IMG/VR virus record: IMGVR_UViG_3300043449_000262
Location: 1-24,640 of that record
Source of the DNA: a virus
Strand: one strand, 5' to 3'
Length of the DNA stretch: 24,640 nucleotides
Shown here: positions 1 through 6,819 of the stretch, piece after piece
Numbering within the stretch: the stretch's first letter is position 1
How the letters are laid out: every line of letters starts with the position of its first letter
Translations under genes and position numbers: made by a program
Notes under the pieces: generated by a model
What the model saw: the letters and a program-made list of their open reading frames with translations, nothing else
Told to the model about the DNA's origin: nothing
The model's database searches: none

Positions 1-1046
1 CAAGAACCAACCTAGCTGCACATTCACAAAATCCATCTGACCTCAACTGGTCTGGAACAGCTTGCACAAAAACATCAACAAATAATGCTGATCCCTTTAA
101 TACTTCTACTGCCTTGTTGCTTACGGCAGATGGAACCAGTGCTGGGCACTTTCTAGCTGTCGGTGTAGTATCAACAATTTTATACACCTCCGGCACAACA
201 TATACGATTAGCTGCTTTGTTAAGGCTGGGACTACTAACCGCATTCAACTTACTGGCCCAGGCGCTGCTTTCGGCACAGGTCAGTATGCGAATTTTCTAT
301 TGACTGGTGCTGGCAGCATCACTGCGTCAGCGGGTGGAACTGCGACTATAAATCGTGCGCCTAATGGATTTTACCGCATAACATTATCCGTAGCTGCAAC
401 TGCGACTACTGCCAGCAGCGGTGGAATTTTGGTTTTTATCACAACGGGCCTAGAAGCACGCTTACCGACAAATACATCTTCTAGTTCTATTATTGTAATT
501 GGATGGCAAACAGAAGCAGGCGCATTTGCTACCAGCTACATCCCCACTACTACGGGCAGTGTGACACGTAACGCTGACGTTGTGACCATGACAGGAACAA
601 ACTTCAGCAGTTGGTATAATGCCAGCGAAGGTGCATTTGTGTTTTGGGGAAATCAGAATGCGGTTGCGGCGGAAATAGGATATTTCGCTGAAGCGCGAAC
701 CGATAACAGCAACCGTCTACAGATGTTTGCCAACAACGGCGGTGGCCAAAATCAATTCACTGTTCGTAATGGTGGGGTTATTCAAGCTGATTACACTAAT
801 TCCGGCACAATCACGCAGGGAACGGCATTCAAAACTTCTTTTGCGTATAAGCTAAATAGCTTTGCTCTTGCACGAGATGGTGGCACTGTGGCGACTGATA
901 CGGTTGGCACAATACCGTCCGTAACAGATTTTCTGATCGGACATTCTGGAGCTGCATCTAATTTGCAGTTAAATGGCCATATCGCAAAAATACTTTATTA
1001 TCCTCAGCGTATAATTAACGCTGAAGTCCAAGCCTTTTCGAAATAA
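1..1046 (+). CDS. Phage receptor-binding/tail fibre protein, 5' end missing
   Basis: The reading frame is open from the left edge (first whole codon at base 3) to TAA at 1044-1046, so the start lies outside the window; the TTG at 114 is not a convincing start. The visible part has a carbohydrate-binding-like beta-sandwich pattern common in phage fibres: a Trp near the left edge (DLNW), then a stretch with SCFVKAG, then NGFYRITLS, then a segment ending [17 protein letters not shown]. That last motif is frequent at the end of such domains. A second beta-rich region follows ([11 protein letters not shown], then [14 protein letters not shown]), resembling a LamG/concanavalin-like fold, and the protein ends with [13 protein letters not shown]. 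It probably binds host surface glycan. The next gene starts 11 bases later and is also a receptor-binding protein. Role is fairly sure; exact fold is inference. Confidence 0.75.
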   Translation, partial: RTNLAAHSQNPSDLNWSGTACTKTSTNNADPFNTSTALLLTADGTSAGHFLAVGVVSTILYTSGTTYTISCFVKAGTTNRIQLTGPGAAFGTGQYANFLLTGAGSITASAGGTATINRAPNGFYRITLSVAATATTASSGGILVFITTGLEARLPTNTSSSSIIVIGWQTEAGAFATSYIPTTTGSVTRNADVVTMTGTNFSSWYNASEGAFVFWGNQNAVAAEIGYFAEARTDNSNRLQMFANNGGGQNQFTVRNGGVIQADYTNSGTITQGTAFKTSFAYKLNSFALARDGGTVATDTVGTIPSVTDFLIGHSGAASNLQLNGHIAKILYYPQRIINAEVQAFSK

Positions 1047-1057
1047 GGAACCGTATC

Positions 1058-2479
1058 GTGTCACTCACTAAAGTCACCTATTCGATGATCTACACCGCAC
1101 CGCTTAACGTGGTTGACTATGGGGCAACTGGCGATGGAGTCACTGACGATACGGCCGCTATCCAAGCAGCTATTAACGCAGCGGCAGCGGCAGGAAAGTC
1201 TGTCTTGATACCCGCTGGAACATATCTTATTGCTGGCGCTCTCACTGCTGGCGCTAATGCGGTAATTTTCGGTGAAGGCGCTGGAATATCAATTCTAAAA
1301 AAGAAAACCGCTACAACAGGTCATATTCTTGATATTTTGGGAACGATTGACAAGCCCAACATTGAAATTAGAAACCTTGGTTTTGACGTAAACGACATCG
1401 ACAGTGCGATTGTCGCTGAATATGTAACTAATTTTGTGGTTGCCGATTGTGCGTTTAAAAATATGAATTTGTGGGGTGTTCATGTAGGTTCGCAAAATGG
1501 AGCCGATACGGTCATCCGCAATACCAACGTAAACATTCAAAACTGCACGTTTAAAACAAGCTCTTCAACATATGAGCAGTTTTTAATTTATAACTCGCAA
1601 GACGTTAATGTTCAGTCTTGCCGATTTGAAACTGGCGCGTCGGCAATTGGCGTTGGCATTTATCAAAATGTTGAGCGGATTGTAATTGATAATTGTTTCT
1701 TTTCGTTAAATAAAGGCATCTACTACAGCCTATCTACAAATAATATTACCATATCAAACTCGGTTTTTAAAACCTGTACATCAGCCGTTAAAGGGTCAAA
1801 CCAATCTGACAACGGCGCTTTTGGCGCTACACACGTTTATAATTTAACGATACTAGGTTGCCAGTTTTTGACTAACACAACTGGTGTTCAGTTTGGTGCT
1901 GTTGTTGGCGCTACACTTTCTAGCTGCGTGTTTACAGGAACACTTGAGCAAAGTGTTGTAATTGATGCAGGGAACACACCTGTTTCAGCGCAACCATCGA
2001 ATATTAGTCTAATCAACTGCATTTTCCGCAACAACAATACCTCGGCAGTCCCTGGCGTCGGCGGCGCTTCGGTATTGTTTCAATCTGTTGGAGGGACGCA
2101 AAATGTCAGCATATCAGCGTGCAATTTTGTTGATGATAATGGAACACCTAAACAAGACTACCCAATAGGTTTTGTCGGAGCATTTACATGGAACGGCATA
2201 AACATCAGCGGATCAACACTTAACGCATATGACGGCGCGTTTAGTGTTGGCACAGGCGGTGGAGCGGCTCTCGGCACAAATGTTTGGTTAACAAGCAATG
2301 TATTGGAAACAGCAGATATGGCTGATGGTGTGCGCCGCATTTCACGTGGTGCTGGAACACCTGAAACTGTAGTGCGTGGCGGTATTGGTTCGCAATGGCT
2401 TCGCACTGATGGCGGCGCTGTAACAACTTTGTATATTAAAGAATCTGGAATAGCTAAAACTGGCTGGGTCGCAAAATAA
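1058..2479 (+). CDS. Tailspike with pectate-lyase-like beta-helix
   Basis: A 473-residue protein with a GTG start at 1058, preceded by AAGGAA at 1045-1050. Residues about 17-42 carry the hallmark [20 protein letters not shown] of the Pectate_lyase_3 (glycosyl hydrolase 28-like) family found in phage tailspikes. Behind it come many short repeats rich in Asn, Val and Ile (for example [13 protein letters not shown] and [10 protein letters not shown]), as expected for rungs of a right-handed beta-helix. The C-terminus ([22 protein letters not shown]) is a common phage-spike ending. Such spikes bind and often cleave capsule or LPS polysaccharide; I cannot identify catalytic acids from sequence alone. 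The short N-terminus before the helix suggests it attaches through another protein, perhaps the upstream fibre. Confidence 0.85.
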   Translation: MSLTKVTYSMIYTAPLNVVDYGATGDGVTDDTAAIQAAINAAAAAGKSVLIPAGTYLIAGALTAGANAVIFGEGAGISILKKKTATTGHILDILGTIDKPNIEIRNLGFDVNDIDSAIVAEYVTNFVVADCAFKNMNLWGVHVGSQNGADTVIRNTNVNIQNCTFKTSSSTYEQFLIYNSQDVNVQSCRFETGASAIGVGIYQNVERIVIDNCFFSLNKGIYYSLSTNNITISNSVFKTCTSAVKGSNQSDNGAFGATHVYNLTILGCQFLTNTTGVQFGAVVGATLSSCVFTGTLEQSVVIDAGNTPVSAQPSNISLINCIFRNNNTSAVPGVGGASVLFQSVGGTQNVSISACNFVDDNGTPKQDYPIGFVGAFTWNGINISGSTLNAYDGAFSVGTGGGAALGTNVWLTSNVLETADMADGVRRISRGAGTPETVVRGGIGSQWLRTDGGAVTTLYIKESGIAKTGWVAK

Positions 2480-2517
2480 CCGATATTGCCAGACTGCATT
2501 AGATAAAGGAATAAACA

Positions 2518-2931
2518 ATGGCCGACAAAAAAATCTCTCAGTTAACAGCGGTCACTACTCCGCTTGCCCTAACAGAAGAACTTCCTGCTGTTCAGAGCGC
2601 CACGACTAAGAAGGTCACGGTGCAACAAATGCTAACTGGCGTAATTGTAACTGATGCTACAACCTCACGCACGCTGTCTGCAACGGACAACGGCAAGATC
2701 ATCTACTGCACATCTGGTTCTGCTGTGACGATCACTTGTGCTGCCAGCTTGGGCGCAGGGTTTAACGTCACCATCATTCAGGGCGGCGCTGGCAAGGTTA
2801 CTGTTGCTGCTGGTGGACAAACGCTTGTGTCTTACTCGTCGCTGTTCAGCACAATGGGCCAATATGCTGTAATCTCGCTTATAGCGCCTGTAGCTAACAC
2901 ATTCATCGCTGCGGGTAATCTCGGCGTTTAA
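2518..2931 (+). CDS. Small virion-associated protein with fibre-type N-terminal motif
   Basis: A 137-residue protein starting at ATG 2518 with AAAGGAAT upstream at 2507-2514. The N-terminal 40 residues (KISQLTAVTTPLALTEELP, then KKVTVQQML) match a short motif often found at the N-terminus of phage head-fibre or tail-fibre proteins. A related motif opens the protein at 20282-20608. The rest is rich in Thr, Val, Ala and Gly with alternating hydrophobic residues, indicating beta structure (SAVTITCAASLGAG, then FNVTIIQGGAGKVTVAAGG). There are no catalytic motifs or membrane segments. It lies between the tailspike and the lysis genes, so a structural or decoration role is likely. No precise function can be assigned. 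Confidence 0.6.
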   Translation: MADKKISQLTAVTTPLALTEELPAVQSATTKKVTVQQMLTGVIVTDATTSRTLSATDNGKIIYCTSGSAVTITCAASLGAGFNVTIIQGGAGKVTVAAGGQTLVSYSSLFSTMGQYAVISLIAPVANTFIAAGNLGV

Positions 2932-2954
2932 TTTACGAATACGGGTGAGATTAA

Positions 2955-3137
2955 ATGGCTACCATTGACGAAACACAAGCACAACTTAACACTCATGAAC
3001 AGGTCTGCGCGTTTCGATATGAAAGCATCTGTGCGCGGATGAAGCGAATCGAAAGCTTGGGTATATCTGCTTGCGGCACAATCATTGTGTTGCTGATAGG
3101 CATACTAGTAAGCGTGCTGCAAAAGGGTGCTGTGTGA
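2955..3137 (+). CDS. XhlA-like small membrane protein (lysis cassette)
   Basis: A 60-residue protein with an N-terminal charged amphipathic region (THEQVCAFRYESICARMKRIE) and one C-terminal hydrophobic helix (ISACGTIIVLLIGILVSVLQ, about residues 37-56). This layout is that of the haemolysin XhlA family, which acts with a holin and endolysin in host lysis. The ATG at 2955 has GGTGAGATTAA just upstream. Its TGA stop overlaps the GTG start of the endolysin gene, so the two are translationally coupled. The position directly ahead of an endolysin strongly supports a lysis role; the XhlA assignment rests on topology rather than clear sequence identity. Confidence 0.6.
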   Translation: MATIDETQAQLNTHEQVCAFRYESICARMKRIESLGISACGTIIVLLIGILVSVLQKGAV

Positions 3138-3526
3138 GCATTGTTCTAGGTCAACGCAGTTTATCACGGCTTGAGGGTGTCCACCCTGATCTAGTGCGCG
3201 TTGTAAAGAAGGCCGCTGCATTATCTGATTTAGACTTTACTGTGCTTGAAGGTCTCCGCACTCTTGAACGGCAGCGTAAATTGGTTGCAGAGGGCGCATC
3301 GAGGACAATGAAGTCTCGGCACCTTACTGGACACGCAGTCGATCTTGCTCCGCTGATTGATGGGAAGGTGTCATGGGACTGGCCAATTTACCATAGATTA
3401 GCTAAGATCGTAAAAGCTGCTGCGGCAGATGAGAAAGTCCCTCTACAATGGGGCGGTGATTGGCGTTCGTTCAAGGATGGCCCACATTGGGAATTACCTT
3501 GGGCTTTTTATCCGAAAGGGAAGTAA
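3134..3526 (+). CDS. M15-family peptidoglycan endopeptidase endolysin
   Basis: A 130-residue VanY/L-alanyl-D-glutamate-peptidase-type endolysin that would cut peptide cross-links of peptidoglycan. Visible family signatures are GLRTLERQ near residue 38, the zinc-binding stretch SRHLTGHAVDLAP (His and Asp ligands) near residues 57-69, and the C-terminal GPHWELPW, which supplies the catalytic acid and last zinc-binding His. I start at GTG 3134, which overlaps the upstream stop and has AAAAGGG at 3121-3127; a longer frame from 3071 would overlap the upstream gene and adds a Cys/His-rich extension with no family counterpart. There is no signal peptide, so export should depend on the holin encoded next. 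Confidence 0.88.
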   Translation: MSIVLGQRSLSRLEGVHPDLVRVVKKAAALSDLDFTVLEGLRTLERQRKLVAEGASRTMKSRHLTGHAVDLAPLIDGKVSWDWPIYHRLAKIVKAAAADEKVPLQWGGDWRSFKDGPHWELPWAFYPKGK

Positions 3527-3527
3527 C

Positions 3528-3710
3528 ATGAATAAAGATCAATTGTTTGGAATCGTTCGTACACTTGCTGCGGCTGGCTTTGGCTATCTGGCAGGAAAAG
3601 GTCTCATCGACGGTGCAACGGCTGAAGCATTGGCTGGCGCAATAGCAACCATCGGCGTTGCTGTATGGTCTGTGATAAGCAAGCAGCCAGTAGTAGAGTC
3701 CGCAGAGTAA
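3528..3710 (+). CDS. Holin, Pam3 gp28-like
   Basis: A 60-residue membrane protein starting MNKDQLFGIVRTLAAAGFGY, followed by a second hydrophobic stretch (ALAGAIATIGVAVWSVIS). Two hydrophobic helices separated by a short polar turn (KGLIDGATAE) and the opening pattern match the small holins often annotated as Pam3_gp28-like in proteobacterial phages. The ATG at 3528 is preceded by AAAGGGAAG at 3516-3523. It starts one base after the endolysin stop and its own stop overlaps the start of the inner-membrane spanin gene, giving a compact lysis cassette. It would form the inner-membrane lesions that release the endolysin. Confidence 0.8.
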   Translation: MNKDQLFGIVRTLAAAGFGYLAGKGLIDGATAEALAGAIATIGVAVWSVISKQPVVESAE

Positions 3711-3922
3711 TGAAGTTCCTGACGCTCTTTTTGGGCATTCTGGATAAGCTGTTGGGTGCTTGGGCAGAGAGCCGTTGGAAGCAGCAAGGGCGTCAGGAAA
3801 CAATCAAGGAAACGAACGATGCTATTAATAAGCAAATCGCACTTGGCGAAGCTGCTATTATCGTCCCTGATCCTGAGCGCACTGAACGGCTGCGCGACCG
3901 TTTCGACCGTTCCCGTAAATAG
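3710..3922 (+). CDS. Inner-membrane spanin (Rz-like)
   Basis: A 70-residue protein with an N-terminal hydrophobic segment (MKFLTLFLGILDKLLGAW), followed by a charged helical region with coiled-coil character (KQQGRQETIKETNDAINKQI) and a basic tail ending RDRFDRSRK. This is the topology of an i-spanin. The ATG overlaps the holin TAA by one base. The second half overlaps, in another frame, the lipoprotein gene at 3819-4052, the classic Rz/Rz1 nested arrangement. Together they would fuse inner and outer membranes in the last step of lysis of a Gram-negative host. It is shorter than lambda Rz (153 residues); assignment rests on topology and context. Confidence 0.75.
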   Translation: MKFLTLFLGILDKLLGAWAESRWKQQGRQETIKETNDAINKQIALGEAAIIVPDPERTERLRDRFDRSRK

Positions 3923-4052
3923 CTATTGCGCTATTGCTAAACCCATTACCTATGACGCAAAGCAAGACACGCCTGAAACGGTAGCGGAAGTCGAGCTGCA
4001 TAATGGCGTATTTATTTGCTTATGCGAGGATGACTGTCCGAAAGGCAAATAA
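3819..4052 (+). CDS. Outer-membrane spanin lipoprotein (Rz1-like), overlapping the i-spanin gene
   Basis: A 77-residue protein whose first 25 residues form a lipoprotein signal: basic start, hydrophobic core (LAKLLLSSLILSA) and a lipobox LNGC with Cys25. Asn at -2 is less usual but tolerated. The mature part contains SYCAIAKPITYD and DTPETVAEVELHNG, followed by a Cys-containing end (ICLCEDDC). The CA-x-KPI / DTPET pattern recurs in small phage lipoproteins of this kind. I chose ATG 3819 because it places the signal peptide at the N-terminus and has CAAGGAAACG upstream; an earlier start at 3756 adds a charged extension that would disturb the signal. It overlaps the i-spanin gene by 104 bases, and its stop overlaps the next ATG. 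Confidence 0.82.
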   Translation: MLLISKSHLAKLLLSSLILSALNGCATVSTVPVNSYCAIAKPITYDAKQDTPETVAEVELHNGVFICLCEDDCPKGK

Positions 4053-5290
4053 TGGTTGCTTCCCTAAAAATCGACGAGGGCTTGTTTGCATACGCCACGC
4101 CCCGTCAACGTGAATTGCTTGAGGCAATAAATCTGCATGGCAGTGCTAAGGCTGCATCAATTGCATTAGGCATTAATCATGGCGCAGCCAGTGATGCTCA
4201 TATCGCAGTTAAGAAGAAGGCGGCTCAAGCTGGATATGCACCAGAATCAGGAATCAACCATCCCGTAGCACAAGGCTTCCAGCTAAAGGGCTATAGCCAT
4301 CTAACTAAGACAGCATCTGGCGAAAACATCTGGCTCAAGACAGAGGCAGTGCGCGAACGCTGGGAGAAAGCTGTAACAGATTCCATTGCTAATTGTGCAA
4401 TGCGGCAAATTAACATTCCACCACCTAAAGTGCAGACGCTTGATGGCGCTGACATTATCCCCTGGCTGAATATAGGGGACGCGCATATAGGAATGCTGGC
4501 CCACAAGGATGAAGTTGGACAGAATTTCGACCTCAAGATTGCCAAGATAGAACTTTTGCAAGCAGCGTTTGATCTGATTGATATGGCTCCTGATTGTGAG
4601 CGCATGGTAGTTAATGACTTGGGTGATGGCACGCACTACGAAAACATGGCTGCGATGACAGAGCGCAGCGGTCACCAAGTTGACTTTGATAGCCGCTTTC
4701 CAAAGATGATCGAAGCCTATCTAGACATTATGGAAGCCATTATTGAAAAGGCTCTCACAAAGGCCGTTACAGTTGATGTAATCATTAACCAGGGCAATCA
4801 TAGCGAGACCAACGACTATTGGGCTGCACACTACTTCAGGCGGCTGTATGGGCGGCTGGGAAGCAATCGCGTCAACGTGCTAAAGAACGAAAGCCCATTT
4901 ATAGGCTATCGTATGGGAGATACGTTTGTTCTGGTTCACCACGGTCACAAGTGCAAGCCAGAAGCATTGCGCCAGATCATGTCAACGGACTACAGGATCG
5001 ACTGGGGAGAGGCTAAGTTTTGCTATATAGATGGAGGCCATATACACCATTTTAGCGCCAAGGAACTGGGTGGCGCTCAATGGGAGAGCTTCAATAACCT
5101 AGCCCCTATGGATAAATATGCTCATGATGGCGGCTGGCGCTCTAAGCAAGCCATGACGCTTGTATTGCGCTCTCGCACCTATGGAGATGTAGGGCGCTAT
5201 AAGATGCCCATTGAAAAGGTCTGGAACGCAATATCTAAGGTTAATCCAAAGCATTACATTCCAGAACCCAAACGAGCTTTCTCTGCTTAA
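4052..5290 (+). CDS. Metallophosphoesterase with N-terminal helix-turn-helix-like region
   Basis: A 412-residue protein with calcineurin-like phosphoesterase motifs in order: GDAHIG (D143, H145), LGDG (D192), QGNHSE (N249, H250), VHHGH (H297, H299) and GGHIHH (H330, H332). These are the metal ligands of the superfamily, which includes Mre11/SbcD nucleases and phosphatases. Residues about 16-57 (TPRQRELLEAINLHGSAKAA and onward) look like a helix-turn-helix similar to those in small terminases and sigma region 4. A DNA-directed phosphodiesterase is therefore plausible, but the substrate is not known. The ATG overlaps the upstream o-spanin stop, so it is read with the lysis genes. It is the last plus-strand gene before a convergent hairpin. 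Confidence 0.8.
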   Translation: MVASLKIDEGLFAYATPRQRELLEAINLHGSAKAASIALGINHGAASDAHIAVKKKAAQAGYAPESGINHPVAQGFQLKGYSHLTKTASGENIWLKTEAVRERWEKAVTDSIANCAMRQINIPPPKVQTLDGADIIPWLNIGDAHIGMLAHKDEVGQNFDLKIAKIELLQAAFDLIDMAPDCERMVVNDLGDGTHYENMAAMTERSGHQVDFDSRFPKMIEAYLDIMEAIIEKALTKAVTVDVIINQGNHSETNDYWAAHYFRRLYGRLGSNRVNVLKNESPFIGYRMGDTFVLVHHGHKCKPEALRQIMSTDYRIDWGEAKFCYIDGGHIHHFSAKELGGAQWESFNNLAPMDKYAHDGGWRSKQAMTLVLRSRTYGDVGRYKMPIEKVWNAISKVNPKHYIPEPKRAFSA

Positions 5291-5305
5291 TTTTGTTTGA
5301 TGTGC

Positions 5306-5346
5306 ATATCCCGCAAACCAAAGCCATAAGCCAGTTTGCGGGATAT
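5306..5346. terminator. Hairpin between convergent transcription units
   Basis: A perfect 13-bp inverted repeat (ATATCCCGCAAAC at 5306-5318, GTTTGCGGGATAT at 5334-5346) with a 15-base loop. It lies 15 bases after the metallophosphoesterase stop and downstream of the minus-strand early genes, where a bidirectional terminator is expected. Neither side has a long U tract, so termination would be weak or factor-assisted. The rest of the gap to 5458 is A+T-rich and shows no gene; it includes a small palindrome at 5406-5420. Confidence 0.55.
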
Positions 5347-5458
5347 TGTTGTTAGAAAAGTGACACGTTTTATCGCGGATGTATGCCGTTATCCTCTCCG
5401 CATATATAAGCAGCGCTTATTATGAATGCGAACCAGAAGAATAATATAGTGGTCTGCG

Positions 5459-5641
5459 TCATTTGCTATCTCCAATATATTCCAGCACCCACTTCAACGC
5501 TTTAATGTCCTTCTTGTATTGCTTTGCGTCATCGGGATGGACGTAACTACGTGCTGCGTTGTGTTGCACCGTTTTCAGCGTATCCTTTAGCCATGCGCGG
5601 ACAATTCCGTCTAGCTGGCTTACATCTATATCAATTAGCAT
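5459..5641 (-). CDS. Small conserved phage protein, function unknown
   Basis: A 60-residue acidic protein, last gene of the minus-strand early operon. It begins MLIDIDVSQLDGIVRAWLKD and contains YVHPDDAKQYKKDIKALKWV, a pattern I recognise from many small phage proteins (first helix, a HPDD turn, then a second helix ending in VLEYIG). No catalytic residues or metal ligands are seen. The start is 5 bases downstream of the preceding gene's stop, so the genes are co-transcribed; its own ribosome site is weak (GGGATAAG). It is followed by the convergent hairpin. Real gene likely; role unknown. Confidence 0.65.
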   Translation of the reverse strand: MLIDIDVSQLDGIVRAWLKDTLKTVQHNAARSYVHPDDAKQYKKDIKALKWVLEYIGDSK

Positions 5642-5646
5642 TCTGC

Positions 5647-5832
5647 TTATCCCAATCTAGTTATAAACGTGACGCCATTCACAGTCCGACACCGAAAGCA
5701 TTTGCCGTGGCGTATCGAATATTGTGAGACATTCCTGGACGTGCGCCGTGCCCAACCCTTCTCAGTTGCTGGCATCGTTTCTACATCACCAACAACCATT
5801 CTTCCCATTGGATATGTCATTGGGCGACTCAT
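5647..5832 (-). CDS. Small early protein, function unknown
   Basis: A 61-residue basic protein. The N-terminus (MSRPMTYPMGRMVVGD) is followed by RRTSRNVSQYSIRHGKCF and RCRTVNGVTFITRLG; the last part resembles the ending (...R.V.G...V.R...) of several short phage proteins and may be a small beta hairpin. The ATG at 5832 has a strong AAAAGGAAT ribosome site 8 bases upstream, inside the end of the preceding 45-residue gene, whose TGA overlaps this ATG. Good start signals and operon fit support it being real. No function can be proposed. Confidence 0.55.
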   Translation of the reverse strand: MSRPMTYPMGRMVVGDVETMPATEKGWARRTSRNVSQYSIRHGKCFRCRTVNGVTFITRLG

Positions 5833-5966
5833 TTATTTGATTCCTTTTCTCGCTCTGCGCGTCTTTCCGCAAATGTTTTTCCATCTAATCCACGCAAGGG
5901 CCATGCGCTCTCAGAAGATACGCGATACGTCTTGCCTAAAGGCGCTGCTTGTGCTGGCTTAATCAT
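5829..5966 (-). CDS. 45-residue early protein, function unknown
   Basis: A very short gene that fills the space between two neighbours. Its ATG (5964-5966) overlaps the stop region of the gene at 5959-6147 by 8 bases and its TGA overlaps the next gene's ATG in an ATGA junction. The protein starts MIKPAQAAPLGKTYRVSSES and continues AWPLRGLDGKTFAERRAERE; it is basic and probably helical at the C-terminus. Without it there would be an unusual 126-base gap in an otherwise gapless operon. Nothing is recognised in the sequence. Confidence 0.5.
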   Translation of the reverse strand: MIKPAQAAPLGKTYRVSSESAWPLRGLDGKTFAERRAEREKESNK

Positions 5967-6147
5967 CTGCAAGCATTTCTGGCGCTGGCTGCAAGCCCTC
6001 CATGAACTTTGCCCATACTGCTAAAGCGCCTATAATGAATGGGCCATCATCCTGCTCACCATTTCTGATTTGGCGGATAAATTCTGGGTTGCCGTGCATC
6101 ATTTGAACATGATCCGCGACGATGTTTCTAAGTTCGATCAATGTCAT
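5959..6147 (-). CDS. Small acidic early protein, function unknown
   Basis: A 62-residue protein starting MTLIELRNIVADHVQMMHGN and containing QIRNGEQDDGPFIIGALAVW and a tail ending PEMLADD. It appears mostly helical. I use ATG 6147 rather than a TTG 24 bases upstream, because GAGAGGA lies about 10 bases ahead of the ATG. The start follows directly on the stop of the 29-residue gene at 6149-6238, and the end overlaps the following 45-residue gene by 8 bases. No family recognised. Confidence 0.55.
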   Translation of the reverse strand: MTLIELRNIVADHVQMMHGNPEFIRQIRNGEQDDGPFIIGALAVWAKFMEGLQPAPEMLADD

Positions 6148-6148
6148 C

Positions 6149-6238
6149 TTAAAATGTCCTCTCCGTTGCAAACATTGTTATCATTATTCCTAGCCATATT
6201 ACGGTCAGCCAGAATTGAGTCTTTGATAATTTAGTCAT
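6149..6238 (-). CDS. 29-residue single-span membrane peptide
   Basis: A tiny gene: MTKLSKTQFWLTVIWLGIMI followed by TMFATERTF. Residues about 9-24 form one hydrophobic helix flanked by Lys on the N-terminal side. The ATG at 6238 is preceded by a strong AGGGGAG at a good distance, and the gene fits exactly between the stop at 6240 and the start at 6147. These signals make it more credible than a chance frame. Small early phage membrane peptides sometimes inhibit host functions or exclude other phages, but nothing here shows which; function unknown. Confidence 0.5.
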   Translation of the reverse strand: MTKLSKTQFWLTVIWLGIMITMFATERTF

Positions 6239-6239
6239 G

Positions 6240-6530
6240 TCAAACTCCCCTTGAAGTTAGGTAATCAAAGCGTCCGCCATCATAATCATCTGGCTCGTCT
6301 TTGCTGTGTAGCTCAAACTCTGCAAGCGTTCCCATTGGATCGCAGTCGAAGTCGGTAATAACCTCAAGCAATTCTAAGTGCAGATGTTCTGCAATCTCTG
6401 GACGGTTGCTGATGTATTGGCCGTGGCCGCTTTTGAGCTTTAATTGCTCAATCCAATCCTTGTGGATGGCATTAATAGCTGTCAGCGCGTCAATCGCAGC
6501 TTGGGCTAGTTCGTTAATATTCGCGCTCAT
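6240..6530 (-). CDS. Acidic early protein, function unknown
   Basis: A 96-residue protein. The first half is helical (MSANINELAQAAIDALTAIN, then KDWIEQLKLKSG), the middle has EIAEHLHLELLEVITDFDCD, and the end is strongly acidic (DEPDDYDGGRFDYLTSRGV). The net negative charge could make it a DNA mimic or protein-binding factor, but this is only a possibility. Its ATG overlaps the TGA of the upstream 66-residue gene by an ATGA junction, so translation is coupled. No family recognised. Confidence 0.55.
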   Translation of the reverse strand: MSANINELAQAAIDALTAINAIHKDWIEQLKLKSGHGQYISNRPEIAEHLHLELLEVITDFDCDPMGTLAEFELHSKDEPDDYDGGRFDYLTSRGV

Positions 6531-6727
6531 GCTGCGCCTCCCGAAATGATTTGAAGTTTGTATACTTCGTCATAGCGGTTTGCGAGCGCCTTGACGTAGG
6601 CGCGGAGCACCCAGAGCGAGGCCGTGCGCGTGTCTGCTACCCGCCACTTGCTACCACCGCCGCCTTCAATGGCGCGGTGGTCGTCTGAACCTTCGATGTA
6701 TTCAAGAATGTATGCGGTGGTCTTCAT
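6527..6727 (-). CDS. First gene of the second early operon, function unknown
   Basis: A 66-residue protein starting MKTTAYILEYIEGSDDHRAI, with a GGGGSKW turn, then RTASLWVLRAYVKALANRYD and EVYKLQIISGG. The pattern suggests a small alpha/beta fold. I start at ATG 6727 because AAGGAG sits 6-7 bases upstream; a longer frame reaching 6802 would run through the promoter at 6771-6799. It is the first gene behind that promoter and its stop overlaps the next start. No function recognised. Confidence 0.6.
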   Translation of the reverse strand: MKTTAYILEYIEGSDDHRAIEGGGGSKWRVADTRTASLWVLRAYVKALANRYDEVYKLQIISGGAA

Positions 6728-6770
6728 GTCAGTCTCCTTATTGGCGGGATTATTCCCTTGCTGATACCCT

Positions 6771-6799
6771 CTTATAAAAAGCCATTTATCATATGTAAA
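6771..6799 (-). promoter_or_regulatory. Sigma70-type promoter for the second early operon
   Basis: Read on the minus strand, the -35 box is TTTACA (6794-6799) and the -10 box is TATAAG (6771-6776), separated by exactly 17 bases; each box differs by one base from the E. coli consensus. An A-rich stretch (GATGAAAAAAG) precedes the -35 box and could act as an UP element. Start of transcription is expected near 6764, leaving a short leader to the ATG at 6727. The promoter lies directly behind the terminator of the upstream operon, making the two units separately controlled. Confidence 0.65.
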
Positions 6800-6819
6800 C
6801 AACTTTTTTCATCACGCAT

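Noticed and set aside
2158-2499. 113-residue minus-strand frame under the tailspike end
   Set aside because: Pro-rich shadow of the beta-helix gene with no start signals.
5406-5420. Small palindrome ATAAGC-AGC-GCTTAT
   Set aside because: Only six pairs and a 3-base loop in an A+T-rich spacer; could be an operator but nothing supports it.
5647-5962. Plus-strand frames of 97 and 67 residues in the early region
   Set aside because: They oppose a gapless minus-strand operon with good ribosome sites and have no recognisable content.
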